A DNA stretch of 64,000 nucleotides from the NCBI GenBank assembly GCA_024663395.1, contig JANFAH010000013.1, forward strand, positions 868,001-932,000. Reading direction: 5' to 3'. Position 1 is the stretch's first letter. The number at the start of each line of letters is the position of its first letter. The notes beneath the pieces were generated by a model. That model was not told where the DNA came from, made no database searches, and saw only the letters and a list, made by a program, of their open reading frames with translations. This document shows, piece after piece, positions 46,026 to 57,779 of the stretch. The position numbers and the translations under genes were made by a program. Source of the stretch: Pisolithus tinctorius (Eukaryota > Basidiomycota > Agaricomycetes > Boletales > Pisolithaceae).

Positions 46026-46720
46026 CGACGCGACGTTGAGTATGCGTTGACAGCAAGACAGCGGTGGGTGGCGACGGAGGAGAGATTGTTCCATTTTTAT
46101 TTGACTGGGTGCGGCGCTTCTTGGCTTCTTGCCAACCCTTCTTCGAGGTTACCCGCTCAGCATGGATCCTACTGATAGTTTACGTGAGGTGAAGCCATCC
46201 CTGAAATCCCGCGAATCTGTCACAACTCAGCGGTGTCTCCGACCATACGCTCTGTGATCTTCGCCACCAAATAAGGTGTGTCGCAGCCTCGTCGCAGCAG
46301 GATACCGGGATAAGAAATCGCATGACGCGGACCGAAGGAGGCGCAGTGACGCAGCTATTAGAGAATGCCTGTACCTTTCTATAGAATGGCTGTTGCCAAC
46401 ATGAATCAGAGGGCACTATGTACCATCGGGTGTCACAAAGGAAGCTTGCTGCATCGAAATCTTGAGAAATCTCAGAGGTTAGTCGTCATATTTTGCAAAC
46501 TCCCCAAGGTGTACAGGGCAAACAGACCTTGACCATGTTGAAGGTTTATACAACAACTTGCTTCACATCTGCTGCGAACTCCGTTCTGACGCATAGAAGC
46601 TTTGGTTCGGAACCAAGTAGGCTGATAACCAGTGGAAAGCTGTACACCACAAGGGATGGGATTGCAAGTTCGTACAGACGAGTGACGACCGCAATCAGGA
46701 GCAGAATGTTCTGGTAGGCT
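46026..46720 (-). pseudogene. Relic of the HSL-like lipase 5' half and promoter
   Basis: Follows 15765-16735 of the intact lipase: ggttgttcc/agattgttccattttt, tgcggcgcttcttggc, ttcttcgaggttacccgctc, gcatggatcct, ataccgggataagaa, gaatgcctgtacc, gaccttgaccatgttgaagg and finally gccagtggaaa..tgtacacc.caggggatgggattgcaag. Internal deletions remove parts of exons. Includes promoter sequence upstream of the start codon, so the duplication was genomic, not by reverse transcription. Confidence 0.8.
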
Positions 46721-47441
46721 CATAGCTTTGCGCACGGTAATGCTCGCGCGTGCGTGCAGTTATGGAAGTCAAAGAACCTCGCCAGTACTAAAGGTACCAT
46801 AACACTACAGCAAAGAAGACAAGTGATCAGACAAAAACAGAGATTCATTCATAGAGGTAGAAAGGCAACGGACGTGAAAGATTGGGCATGCAACCGATGT
46901 TCGAATTCTCCCCAGATGCTGAGCGCCAAGTAAACCGCCAGGCGAATAGAATGAATATGCCAGTAGCCTCAGTTGCGCTCCGGAGTCTCCGTATTATTTG
47001 GGTGTACGGGTGTACTGCCGGACACTCCGATGATACCGGGACAACTGTGACGAGTGCCGCGGCATGCTGCATCATGACGGACTGTCACTGGACGTTGACG
47101 TCATCCCCCTGGTAGCTCGAAACCACAGGGACGTCTGTAGTTTCGAACTACCATGATATCAAAGGCTATGGTATGGGCCTCTCTCATCCTCTGGTGTGAG
47201 GTGGGGTGGCAGTTCCAGAAGGCTCTACAATGCGGCGCAGTGGCATGCAATGCAGAATACCCTCTTCTACATAACACATCCTGTCGAGGGACACGGGCCT
47301 CTAAATTCTCAAGCAACAGCAGAGAGAACCTGGAGATGCTAGATGGCGACCTCGTGCCATGACTCTATGCACGGTACTTAAACCCGGACATACATATTAC
47401 CGGGCCCACCAAAAACCAACCTTGTCTAGCGCCCGACGCGT
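46721..47441. other. Intergenic region upstream of the kinase
   Basis: Presumed kinase promoter; short frames without motifs. Confidence 0.4.
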
Positions 47442-48639
47442 ATGTCATCCCCGACCATTGCGAGAGACCTTACAGGTCAGGTCCGCCTGATAGGTGCCTA
47501 TGCGGTTGCGCACGGGGGTAACAGCGACATCTGGAAGGGCGAGTGCAAAAGTCAGGACAATCCTCTCTGCCAAGTCGTAAAGTTTCTCCCGTCACCATGG
47601 CCAGTACCGGGATCGCCTAACGGTGTCTTACATAGGTTGCCGTCAAAGTAATCAAGTCTCACCTCCTGCCAGACAAGGCAGCAGAGGCCAGCTATGTATG
47701 TCGCGATTTGACCGAGCATCTCTCCACATTTGTCATAATGCTTCCACAATGTTTAGAAGTTGCGCAGGGAAGCCCGAGTATGGGCAACATTGTTGCATCC
47801 CAACATTGCCCCTTTGCTAGGTATAGCATCTGACCTGTCAAAGTACGGCGGACCCTCCCTCGTGTCGCCCTGGTATCCAAATGGCAATCTAAAGCAATAC
47901 ATGCTCCTAAATCACTCCCACCTTTCGTTCAGACAAAGGCTCGAAATGGTAGAGTTTTGGCTACCACCCCTCATGACTCATCTAATATCGTTGCAGCTGT
48001 ACCAACTTGGCAATGGACTCCAGTACTTGCATACCTCCAACGTGGTACACGGAGACCTGAAACCGGTAAGTTCTTCATTCGGTGTATCCTCACGTCATCC
48101 TTATCATAATTCGACGCCAGGGAAATGTTTTGATAGGCAACAGTGGCGAAGTCGTCATCACGGACTTTGGTCTATCACGCATACTCGAAGTTGCAGGCTT
48201 CACGACGAACAACATTCATGGTACAGTCCGATACTTCGCTCCCGAACTGTGCATTATTCATTCGGATCGGCCTTCTCGAACGACAAAAGAGGCGGATGTT
48301 TGGGCTCTTGCAGTCACTGCCACAGAGGTGAGAGTAATGCTGCAAGTGGACCAATATCAGATACTTACTAGTAGGAAGATGTTCTCGCTGAGGACACCAT
48401 ATGAAGGAGCGACAGAGGCTGCTGTGGTGTTGTACGTCTCAAGGGACAAGGGACACTTGAAGAGGGAGCATTACAACGAGATCACTGATAACGATTTATG
48501 GTCCTTGCTAGAGAGGTGCTGGAGGTTCGAGCCTAATAGGCGACCAACCATGGACGGCATCAATGAATTTTTGAGGATAAAGAGGAACGCATATGATGCG
48601 AAGCGACACAGGCAGGCGGGATGCGGAGTACTATTGTGA
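47442..48639 (+). CDS. TKL-like protein kinase of agaricomycete type
   Basis: Ser/Thr/Tyr-type kinase domain with almost nothing outside it. Exon 1: MSSPTIARDLTGQVRLIGAY and a Gly-poor P-loop (AVAHGGNSDIWKGE). After an intron ending cttacatag, VAVKVIKSHLLPDK carries the ATP-binding Lys. A further intron (gtatgtcg..tgtttag) leads to KLRREARVWATLLHPNIAPL. Catalytic loop VVHGDLKPGNVLI has HGD in place of HRD and is itself split by an intron; the DFG loop reads VVITDFGLSRILE; APE is FAPEL; then ADVWALAVTATE. The end is LLERCWRFEPNRRPTMDGIN. HGD and RPTM signatures match the expanded kinase group in mushroom genomes. Catalytic residues are all present. Confidence 0.85.
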
Positions 48640-48641
48640 TA

Positions 48642-50161
48642 CTACAACTTTGATTTTATACCAATAGTGTATCCTCCTTCCTCGAGCAGGACCTTTGCGA
48701 AATGGCCCATAACTGGGAACAAACGCGTATGAATAGATGCTTTCTCAGAGCTAGCTTGGCGGAGCGCAAAGCGTGCAGCAATGCCCTGTGAGATGACAGC
48801 AGACTGCAAACGCGTCAGAACAAAACGACGATGTGTCAAGGGCCCACCTACCCGGAAAAGCATCCAACTACGAGCGAAGCCCATCTCCTTGATGGGATAA
48901 GCTTGGTTGGTCAAGCGGCAGTACTCTCGCTCCAATTCTTCTAATGCAATCGGCGCGTCTTCGGCTTCGTTTTTAAACGATGTGATAAAGGTGAGTCGCT
49001 CGTCGACCAAATCTGCCGGTACATGTCTACTGTCGATCGACCAAGGCTGAGTTAAATTGGCCAAATCCGCAAGCTAGTTCCTTTGGTCAGATTAGACCGA
49101 CGATGAGCAGCAACAATTCCCACCGGACTCCCGAGAGTACATAATTCCCAATCCAAAATACCAATAACCCTATTTTCTGTTGGGTGGAATACCACGTTGT
49201 CCAGTTTATAGTCGCCATGAACGATGCGTAAGCCGAACTTCTTCTCATCCGGTAGATTACTCTTGTACCAAGCAACTAGTTCGGCATAGTGCGGTATATG
49301 TCCTGTTGGCTTTCCGGTCTCGACGTCGACGGCTTGCGCCTGTGCCTCGGATACACGGGTAAGGGACTTGATCTGCCGGGGAAAGTAGTCCGTGCACGGA
49401 CCGAATTCGCCAAGACCAATGTCGAAGGGGTTTACTGAAGCCAAGGCTGCAAGTGCGCGGACTGCTGATATCCAACTGGAGATTCCCCCCTCGTCAGGAT
49501 ATACATTAATAGTGGGACTGTCCACTGATGCCCTCACCATTCCCGACGGACCTGTGGTGAAACCTCTGGCATCCTTGGATCTGTGAATATCCTACCGTCC
49601 AGATACTCCATGATATAGAAGGGCGTTCCAATGACATCACTATCTACGCATAATGCGAAGGGAGTGGGAACGGGAACGATACGATCAGGCGAGGTGGTCG
49701 ACCTGGTATTGTATTCATGCAGAGCGCTCAACACTCTGAATTCCCGCTCGACCTGGTGCGCTGTCGAGGAGAGCAGCTGCCCAGCAGGTTTCTTGCGGAG
49801 GACAAACCGCTTCTGCCTACATTGGTTTAGATCGACGGCGGTAGCATGCGAGGGAACCCGTTACTTTGCATCCGTCAAGAAGTACGTCGGGTTGGACTAC
49901 AAAATTGTTGGCCACGTACTTGGGCGGTATTAGTTGGACTAGCGCACCTGCCCGAACTTGGTGTTGTTCCCGAGAACGATCAGAGTGAGCAGGCAAGATA
50001 GTGCTCATTGGAAGAGGGTCACACACTTTGAACTGCTTCACGGCCACTGGTGCAGTAACAGCTGGAACGTGTGCCTTCGAGTATGCGTTGAACTTGTCAA
50101 CATCGAAAGCTGCGCGTATTGCCCCATACTCCCCACCGATGCGCTTGGTGTCTCCGGGCAT
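48642..50161 (-). CDS. APH/ACAD10-11-type phosphotransferase
   Basis: Aminoglycoside-phosphotransferase-fold kinase of the kind fused to acyl-CoA dehydrogenase in animal ACAD10/11, which phosphorylates 4-hydroxyacyl-CoAs; here it stands alone. Exons: MPGDTKRIGGEYGAIRAAFD (50161) to about 50037; a short exon with FGQSNPTYFLTDAK between two introns of about 50 nt; RFVLRKKPAGQLLSSTAHQV (ATP Lys) to PFYIMEYLDGRIFTDPRMPE; then the catalytic loop LRIVHGDYKLDNVVFHP and VIGILDWELCTLGSP; an intron of about 50 nt; and LADLANLTQPWSIDSR to the stop at 48642. HGD Asp and the metal-binding DWE are present. Its stop codon lies 2 bp from the kinase stop. Confidence 0.85.
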
Positions 50162-50500
50162 AATGAAAGACGAGTAACTACCGTAATAGACGCCCGAAAC
50201 TTAGGAATATTCCTTGGTACCGTTGTCGACCACAGTATCAAATTGCAAGGGAGAACACAGCACTCGTTAGAACTACTTTCTAGTCGTCGTATACGCTGGA
50301 TCCTAGTTCTAGTATTACGCAGTGCAATGGCCCGTAAGTCAACGTGGCCTTTGACATGTGAAGTTGCCAGCGGATAATGGATCCGGAAGTTTCCAGTCAA
50401 TCCGATGACATAATCTGGCGCTGACATAAGCATACGCTGGCCTAGAAAATTTGTGAATCGCCGGTTTTTGCGTTTCCTCACCTTTTCGTCCTCTTCCTCC
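50162..50500. other. Divergent promoter region
   Basis: Shared upstream region of the phosphotransferase (minus) and Hsp70 (plus). No heat-shock element could be called with confidence. Confidence 0.4.
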
Positions 50501-52863
50501 ATGTACGCTGCAGCTCGTTCCCTCCGCACCGCCGTTGCTCGCACTGGCAACTATGCTGTACGTCGGGTCGTCTTATATCACACTCTTACTCACTCGTATA
50601 CAGGGCATCCCGCGGTCCTTGATCGCGAGGAACATGAACTCCAAAGTCACTGGTGTGTCTATGACCAAAATCCTACGAGAAAGAAAAAAAATTTGACACT
50701 AGTTCAAAGGCCCCGTTGTCGGTATTGACCTGGGTACCACAAATTCATGTGTTGCCGTCATGGAGGGGAAGCAGGCGCGTGTGATTGAAAACTCCGAAGG
50801 TGCCCGGACAACCCCATCAGTAGTGGCCTTCACGAAACACGGGGAACGTCTCGTTGGTTTGCCTGCAAAGCGTCAAGCTGTTGTCAACCCATCCAACACT
50901 GTCTTCGCATTCAAGCGTTTGATTGGTCGCAAATTCAAGGATGCGGAGGTCCAGGAGGATATAAAGCACTGGTTAGTATATGCGACGACTGTTATATAGG
51001 AGAGCATCTTATTATCATCTGCAGGGCGTTCAAGATGGTCGAGAAACCAGATGCCCGACCAGCTGTTGAGGTCGACGTCGGCGGCAAGAGACAACAATTT
51101 GTATGCCTTTCCACCCCTCTGGATCAGTAAAGAGAGCTAACGTACTTTCTAGAGTGCCGAGGAGTTATCGTCCATGGTACTTACCAAGATGCGTGAGACC
51201 GCCGAGCAGTATCTCAACAAGAAAGTCAAGTAAGTTGCGTGTATACTAGTTAGGAGTCCCCCGGTGTTGACCGCTATTATTAGTCATGCAGTCATTACGG
51301 TCCCCGCGTACTTTAACGATGCGCAACGGCAGGCCACCAAGGACGCTGGTCAAATCGCTGGCCTCGAGGTTCTCCGAGTCATCAACGAGCCGACGGCCGC
51401 GGCATTGGCATATGGCCTTGACCGTGCTGAATCATCAGTGATTGCCGTGTATGATCTTGGCGGCGGTACTTTTGATATCTCCATTCTGGAGATGCATAAA
51501 GGAGTCTTCGAGGTCAAGTCCACCAATGGAGACACCCACCTTGGTGGCGAGGACTTTGACATCGCTCTTGTTACCCACATCCTCAACGAATTCAAGAAAG
51601 AATCAAGCATTGACCTCAGTCAAGACCGCATGGCCATTCAGCGCATTCGTGAGGCCGCTGAAAAGGCCAAGATTGAACTATCATCCACGACGCAGACCGA
51701 AATTAACTTGCCGTTCATCACCGCGGACGCAACCGGTCCAAAGCACATCAACTTGAAGTTGAACCGCACCCAATTTGAGACCCTTACTGGCCCCCTGATC
51801 CAACGTACCGTTGATCCCTGCAAGAAAGCGTTGTCCGATGCTGGAGTCAAGTCCAGTGAGGTGAATGAAGTTATCCTCGTTGGTGGTATGACCCGCATGC
51901 CCAAGGTCGGCGAGTCTGTGAAATCGATATTCGGTCGTGACCCAAGTAAAGGTGTCAATCCCGATGAAGCCGTTGCTATCGGTGCTGCTATCCAGGGTGG
52001 TGTTCTCGCCGGAAATGTCACCGATATTCTACTTCTCGACGTCACCCCACTCTCCCTCGGCATTGAGACTCTCGGTGGTATCATGACAAAACTCATCAAC
52101 CGCAATACCACCATCCCAACGAAGAAGTCTCAAGTTTTCTCCACCGCTGCCGACGGCCAGACCGCCATCGAGGTCAAGATTTTCCAGGGTGAACGTGAAC
52201 TCGTCAGGGATAACAAACTCCTTGGCAACTTCAATCTCGTTGGTATTCCTCCGGCCCCGAAGGGCGTCCCTCAAATTGAGATCACTTTCGACATCGATGC
52301 TGGTACGTCTCTTATACAGGTCTTTAGATAATTTCCTCATCCGTTGTAGATGGTATCGTCCACGTCACCGCCAAGGATAAGGCAACCAACAAGGACCAGT
52401 CTATGACGATCGCGTCCTCGTCGGGTCTGAGCGACAAGGACATTGAGCGTATGATCTCCGACGCCGAGAAGTACGCCGATGCGGATAAGGCACGTCGGGA
52501 ACTCATCGAGGAGGCAAACAAGGGCGAGTCGGTCTGTGTCGACACAGAGAAGGGTGAGTATTTATTGCATGGTGCTTCGCCCTCTCGCATTAACTCGCTT
52601 CTGTGATAGCAATGAACGAGTTCAAGGACCAACTCGATGCTGCTGAGAGGGAGAAGGTGACGAAACTCGTCGGCGAACTTCGTGAATTGGCCTCGAAAGG
52701 ACTCACCGGCGATGCTTCTGTCACTGCCGAGCAAATCAAGGAGAAGATCGGCGAGACTCAACAGGCTTCGCTAGGCCTTTTCCAGAAGGTGTACGAGAAG
52801 CGTAGCGCAGAGAATGCGTCCTCTACTGAGTCAACGCAAGGCTCTGAGGAGAAGAAGGAGTAA
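50501..52863 (+). CDS. SSC1: Mitochondrial Hsp70 chaperone (Ssc1-type)
   Basis: ATP-driven chaperone of the mitochondrial matrix and import motor. Exon 1 [19 protein letters not shown] plus [15 protein letters not shown] forms an Arg-rich, acid-free presequence. Then [20 protein letters not shown] (phosphate 1), [28 protein letters not shown] (phosphate 2) and [13 protein letters not shown] (adenosine loop). The substrate domain starts [18 protein letters not shown] with [20 protein letters not shown] and the C-terminal lid ends with Glu/Lys ([10 protein letters not shown]), not the EEVD of cytosolic forms. At least eight exons, with introns after NYA, VTG, IKHW, QQF, NKKV, DIDA and DTEK. Complete. 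A relic of its 3' end lies at 56.8 kb. Confidence 0.93.
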
Positions 52864-53564
52864 ATCACCTTCTGACACGCCCCGCATGCTCCTCGATATA
52901 CTCGGTTTTGGTTCATTCGCCCCCCCTCATTTTGCATCACGTCCACGAACACCCACGCGCATCATTTAGACTTATGAAAAGTATCCCCCATCTAAGAGTA
53001 CCTTATTCACATATTTCTCAATCCTGGCCTGCCAACGAGGTCCACTCGAGGTAGCCGGGGATTCTCTCGCACCACAACTCACCCCGCTCAGTGCCGTCCT
53101 TTTTATGCTTTCCGCCTATCATAACAAATAGGTACATCTGCAAACGACTAGTTGTAATACATCCCCTTCAAAGATGTCAGGAATGCGTCCGTGCTAGCAA
53201 GTAATACTACGTCCGAGATGAGTCCATGGGGTGAGTGTCGACAGTTCACGTCTGTGGTGACAGGCTTGGCGTGTATACCTCGCCGCGAACGAGTTGGACG
53301 TACTAATTAGCTGTATCCTGTGGCGTAACTTACGACCAATAGAGAAAGTAGCGGTTTAGGACAAACTTAGTGCTGAGTCCCAGCCTCGGACGATCGAGAC
53401 ATGGACATTATCCAAACGAAGTTCATCTCGGACCACAACACGATTCTCCAACAACCAAAGTGCGTGTCCTCCAACCAACAGTTCAAACACAACGTTATAC
53501 ATACTCGACAGACTGCTCTTACACGTCTGTTGGGGCTTATAACCCACACACCGCCCCAACATCT
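52864..53564. other. Convergent region, Hsp70 3' side and GST-A 3' side
   Basis: No gene. Parts of it (downstream of the Hsp70 stop, and the 53.1-53.3 kb block) reappear in the second copy at 57.0-57.3 kb. Confidence 0.5.
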
Positions 53565-54474
53565 TTAAGGAATAGGACGACCGGCTTTGATGGCTTTAGC
53601 GGCTTCGCTCTGTGCATCTCCACCGAGATACCGGTTATATATCACTTTAGCCTTGTCACGCTCCTGCCCAACGCCGTGAATTCCGTGCATGAACTCTTCA
53701 ATCCATAGTAACTTACACTTACACTCATAGTTCTGCACACAGAGTCACGCGTTTCGATAGCCTTCGCATACTCCGCCCAACCATCACCTACATCTTCCCT
53801 TTTAAAGGCCCTATGTTCGGCCGAAACATAGTCCCGCAAAACCCATGGCACAATAACGGCGTCCACAAGGGTGAATCGCTCTCCGGCAAAGCAGGTTCCC
53901 TTGATCTCGTTCTGCAGCTTTCTGAGTGCCTCATAAAGCTCATTTCGCGCTGTTTCCAACTTCTCCTGTTCGTTTGGCTGTGTCATCGTTAGCCGCATCG
54001 ACACAGGAACGACTGCCTTGGCAATATGATCTATCCATATGCGCTGGTGTGCGCGATCTGAGGGGTCGGAGGGAAGAAGGTTTGGTTTGTAAGATGGGTA
54101 AGCGTCTTCAAGAAATTCGAGTAAGACGAGTGATTCGTAGATGGCTTTACCCCTGTACTCGACAGCGGGGGCAAGTCCTCTTGGATTTATCTGAAGGAAG
54201 TGTTCTTCCTTTTTGTACGGGTTCACCTCCTTGTACTGGTAGGGAATTCCCTTCTCCTCGAGGACGATCCATACGCGCTGGCTGAACGGACAGAACTGAC
54301 AGTGAAGAAAGGTCGTATAAATGATGATCAGTTCACAGCCATTCCAGATCTCGAGACGTAGCGCCTTACCCATGCCGAGTAAAAGGTCAAGTCTTGAGGG
54401 TTTTGATGCTGAGAAACTGTCTCTGCAGCTCTACCAGTAGCAACTGGGTGAAGGTTTGCATCCGGGGGTGCCAT
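53565..54474 (-). CDS. Omega-class glutathione S-transferase, copy A (intact)
   Basis: Exon 1 (about 54374-54474) MAPPDANLHPVATGRAAETV to DLTFYSAW; a roughly 75-nt intron; exon 2 FCPFSQRVWIVLEEKGIPYQ to AIETRDSVC; a short intron near 53710; exon 3 MHGIHGVGQERDKAKVIY to AGRPIP and the stop at 53565-53567. FCPF with Cys codon 54290-54292 is the catalytic site of omega-type GSTs, which use Cys for thiol transfer and dehydroascorbate or arsenic/quinone reduction. The GSH-binding AIYESLVLLEFLEDAYP (Glu-Ser) and a C-terminal helical domain (FTLVDAVIVPW) follow. Length about 250 residues, usual for the family. First of three copies; faces Hsp70. Confidence 0.9.
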
Positions 54475-54821
54475 GGTAATGAGAAAGGACTAAGAAGTGC
54501 TGGAAGGGCTTGGGGAGGGCCCAAAGCTTTATATGAGGTGCGTACGTGTGTGGAACATGAGCACTTGGATGACGAAGCACAGAATGGGCCTTTCAACAAG
54601 TTGTGGTTAAAAATCGTACTGTAAGCTTGCAGTAAGGTGAAACACCCTAAGGTCCTCCCATCTCGCCACTGTCTCTGCATTCTCTGAGTACTAACATGAT
54701 CTTTTTAGCCTTTCGCGATAACTTCTCCAAACATTCGTCTTCTATGTGTAGTTCCTCGCATGGATGTCTGGTAAAAAGTTTGTTCTTTAAAGCTTTATTA
54801 TTCTTAGGAGCTGGTACTAAG
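54475..54821. other. GST-A promoter and possible 5' exon of the next gene
   Basis: Upstream of GST-A. A 5' exon of the plus-strand gene at 54822 must lie here or just left of it, but none could be fixed. Confidence 0.3.
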
Positions 54822-55216
54822 ACACCAAAAACTGGAAAGTCGCAAAGGAATTTCAACGAGAACTTGATCTTCTAAGGAAAAACTACCGAGCACTTCCCCT
54901 GCGTGTCTACAAACAAAATCAATTTGTAGAACCCTCCAATGTTAATGATGAACTCGAGGGTGCCCTCGTAGAAGTTTGGTTTTCCATCTATCACACCTTC
55001 ATCAAGAAACAGTCAGCTTCTCCTGTCGATTCCTTCCAGGCTGAAACAGAACACATGCGAATTTTAAAGCCACGCACCCTCCACCCCCAACAAACCAAAG
55101 ATCCCCGTGCAGGACCTCTTACAATCGGAAAACGAAAGCGAGACTTCGGGAAATGCAAAGAAAGGGAAACTCCACACAGTGATTCCACAACCTACGCCGA
55201 GATGCATGAAACGTGA
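54822..55216 (+). CDS. Unrecognised basidiomycete protein, 5' end not found
   Basis: An exon opening after a plausible tactaag acceptor: DTKNWKVAKEFQRELDLLRK, then LPLRVYKQNQFVEPSNVNDE, LEGALVEVWFSIYHTFIKKQ and, after EHMRILKPRTL, a basic tail (GKRKRDFGKCKERE) to a TGA at 55214-55216. The N-terminal portion (PSNVNDELEGALVEVWFSI) looks conserved and globular and the tail looks nuclear. Codon use and frame length (130 codons) support coding. No Met in frame near the start, so upstream exon(s) are missing from my model. Confidence 0.5.
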
Positions 55217-55970
55217 CGAGTAACGTCACAGCCATGCTTCCTTTTGCCCTTAATTTCACTTGTATTTATGTTGCTTCTAGTAATGTATTTTATCCTGCTT
55301 TCATTCATCTTTCGCTTTTCTTGTGTATCATACTGATAAATTCCATGCTCTACAGTTTGTCGTGTATGGTAAAATTCTGAAACTAGATATCTCTACATGT
55401 CTTTGTTCTAGACTCATATTATACACCCACTACGAGAGCAAGCAAGGTCCCCTGGTGGCAACGCCACCCCTAGTACATTGCAGGAGATTGCGCCAAATGA
55501 ATGAGGCTTCTGTTTGTTCCCGTGAACACCCGGTGACCTTGCTTTGCAAGCAAGATGATAGAGAAGCCATCATAGTTACAAAGCCCATTAACATTCTCGG
55601 ATGCCATCCTGAAAGTCCAGGCCGGTCCGCAAGGGTGGTGTTGTTCCGTTCCAGCACTAATACGGGACTTCACATCTCTGTAGACCGTGTCAAATAATGT
55701 TTGTACATACACTGTTTCATGGATTTCTTTGGACTAGTGTGCTGTAGCATCCAGGGGCACCCGGAGGGTTTTTGGTACGAAGCCGTGCTGCCGTTGCCGA
55801 CGATTGCTTTCAATGCAAGAATAAGGTTGAGTACATACCGAGTCGTCGATGAGTAATTGGGTTTGCCGGGATTGGCATTGGTCACCGGGCGCAGATCCAG
55901 AACGCGGTGCCAGACTCGTCGCCCCTGGGGAACACCATGGGCGTACCCCGCCAGCTACCTTCGTCGACAC

Positions 55971-55978
55971 TGACGTCA
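55971..55978 (+). promoter_or_regulatory. TGACGTCA palindrome, metallothionein 1 promoter
   Basis: Perfect CRE/ATF-type bZIP site 110 bp before the ATG; the same site stands at the same distance in metallothionein 2. Confidence 0.6.
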
Positions 55979-55999
55979 TGTACTCCAGAACGCCGTTCG

Positions 56000-56006
56000 T
56001 ATATAT
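56000..56006 (+). promoter_or_regulatory. TATA box, metallothionein 1
   Basis: tatatat about 85 bp before the ATG; a matching atatata is placed alike in copy 2. Confidence 0.55.
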
Positions 56007-56087
56007 CCACGGTCAAGGAAAGGTTTGGCTTTCAGCAGATAGCTACCGTCTCCTCCGCACTATCACAGACTGGTTGCGAAGATCAAT

Positions 56088-56402
56088 ATGGCCGAAGACT
56101 GTACTTGTCAAGACAACTGCGAGTAGGTCCATAACCACTTACTGGAATCAACTTTTGAGGATCTGATCCTTACGATCCGTTGTTCAAGTGCATGTGGGCC
56201 CACAGGAACTGGATGCACTTGTCCCGAGAATAGGTGCAAGTGTTCGAACTGCGTCAACAAGGCGCACGCTCAAAAGGTACACTTTACGGCTTGGTTGTCT
56301 CGGTTAGCTGACCATTCGTGTTAATACACGTAGTGTGAGTGCGGAGGGTCTGCTACGGACTGCGTATGCACGCGGGAGGGAAAAGTATGTGAATGTAAGT
56401 GA
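56088..56402 (+). CDS. Metallothionein 1
   Basis: Three exons, 56088-56122, 56189-56276 and 56334-56402, with GT..AG introns of 66 and 57 nt. The product is 63 residues with 15 Cys: it starts MAEDCTCQDNC, then ACGPTGTGCTCPENRCKCSN, CVNKAHAQKC and GGSATDCVCTREGKVCECK. Cys occurs mainly as CxC and CxxC, with no aromatic residues, which is the definition of a metallothionein: a cytosolic buffer of Cu(I), Zn or Cd. The exon joins are set by the reading frame and confirmed by copy 2, which has the same joins and phases. Divergent from GST-A. Strongly spaced TATA and TGACGTCA suggest stress induction. Metal preference unknown. Confidence 0.85.
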
Positions 56403-56804
56403 GCTGGGGAAAACATGGAGTGCCCTCGTACCCTCTCTTGCGGCTTCCAGTACAACAGATTTGTCACATGTATTATTGTATTCTGTAGGAATTCTCGAGG
56501 TGTTTGATTTTCACAATGACTGCCGTTAGTCGAGTGATACCTTGTGTGAAGTTGACCTTCAATTGGTCGTTAAGCGCCTTCGAAGGCGTAAGGTCATCCT
56601 TTTTAGGATGAATGTAGTATCTGATAATCAGGAGGCTTTGGGCATTGGTCGGCGTCGACGACAACCAAGTTGAAGACTAACTTCGCATAGGGTATAAACT
56701 CAACAACACCCATTGTAAAAACAGGTACCTCGACAATTCCTAGTGCCTTCATCGTGCAAAAATTTATGTGACAAATCTATTGTACCCAACGGAGATTGGA
56801 TTGG
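56403..56804. other. Intergenic region
   Basis: Between metallothionein 1 and the Hsp70 relic; nothing recognised. Confidence 0.4.
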
Positions 56805-57075
56805 AATGCCTCTTGAAGGTGTCGAAACCCGTTGGTGAATTGGCCTCGAAAGGTATGCCTTACTGACGACGCCTCTGTCACTGCCGAGCAGAAAGATGAT
56901 CGGCGAGACTCAGTTGAACAAGCTGCGCTAGGTCTTTTCCAGAGGGTGTACGAGAAGTGTAGTGTAGTCCTCTACGGAGTTCGCACAAGGCTCTGAGAAG
57001 GAGTAAATCGCCTCTTTACATGTCTCCGACACGTTTCTCGACGTGCTTGGTTTTGATTCTACATATTGCATTACG
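56805..57075 (+). pseudogene. Relic of the mitochondrial Hsp70 3' end
   Basis: Matches 52650-52930: gtgaattggcctcgaaagg, gacgcctctgtcactgccgagca, gatcggcgagactca, gctaggtcttttccagagggtgtacgagaag and aaggctctgagaaggagtaaatc with the natural stop, followed by 3' flank. Indels destroy the frame. No upstream Hsp70 sequence. Confidence 0.8.
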
Positions 57076-57779
57076 TCAACTTGCACAGTACACCAGACAC
57101 GAAAAGTATTGCTCATCGAAGTTCTAACACTGCCTCCTATTTGTCACTCCCGTCTACCTGTAGGTCCACGGGATCACTCTCGCATCACACCCCCTAGTGC
57201 GCCATCGTTTTATGTTTTCCGCCTATCGTAACAATAGATACATCCCCTTCGATGACACCAGGCCTGAGATGTACTTTGGGTAAGTGTTAACCATCCGGCT
57301 CTGCAGTGATGGGCTTGACATGGATACTACGCAGTGAAGGGTGAGCCCAACACGAAAATTAGTGGTTTTCAAGTGCTCTCCCATCACCGACGAAGGTATT
57401 AGGATCTCCGGTCACTGTCATCGGTCATTCGAAGTCGCCAGTTGGCAGATAATCCTCGGGCACCACAAGGAACCCCCTGAATATATCATTATTCTCGAGC
57501 CGATAGAAGACCTTCCCCTACCCCAGTGGATCGTTCAATGGTATGGAACCGCTGTCGTCCAAGTGCTATGCTGACGCTTGTCACAGATACTAGGTCAGTT
57601 TATTCCGAAATTTCTCGTACTAAGTTTGTATGTCCACGGAGACAGACAGACGAAGTGCATCTCGGCTGCAACCCCAAGTTATGAATCTCCCAGGGGTAAG
57701 AGTACATGTCCTGCACCTAACGATTCATCGTACACACTCTACAGTTGACTACTCTTACACGTCCCCTGGGCTTACATCC
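57076..57779. other. Intergenic region, duplicated Hsp70-GST spacer
   Basis: Left part resembles 53.1-53.3 kb; from 57690 it matches the 3' flanks of GST-C. No gene seen. Confidence 0.45.

Larger units (their letters stand above)
55430..56402 (+). repeat. Inverted-duplication arm 1 (metallothionein side)
   Basis: About 970 bp matching 60822-61810 in inverted orientation. Recognisable anchors: gagattgcgccaaatgaatg (55480) versus the inverted gagatcgcgtcaaatgaatg (61720-61740); the ccggagggtttttggta block; cgtcgacactgacgtcatg; and the whole metallothionein gene. Divergence of roughly 15-20 percent outside exons by eye. Confidence 0.8.

Noticed and set aside
50038..50550. 170-codon minus-strand frame overlapping the Hsp70 start
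   Set aside because: Covers the divergent promoter and Hsp70 exon 1; no motifs, and the spliced genes on both sides explain the region.
55849..56166. Conserved peptide TPPATFVDTDVM..YIHGQ.KVW in both inverted arms
   Set aside because: Looks conserved, but it is promoter and 5' leader of the metallothioneins and the differences do not favour synonymous sites; likeness comes from the duplication.
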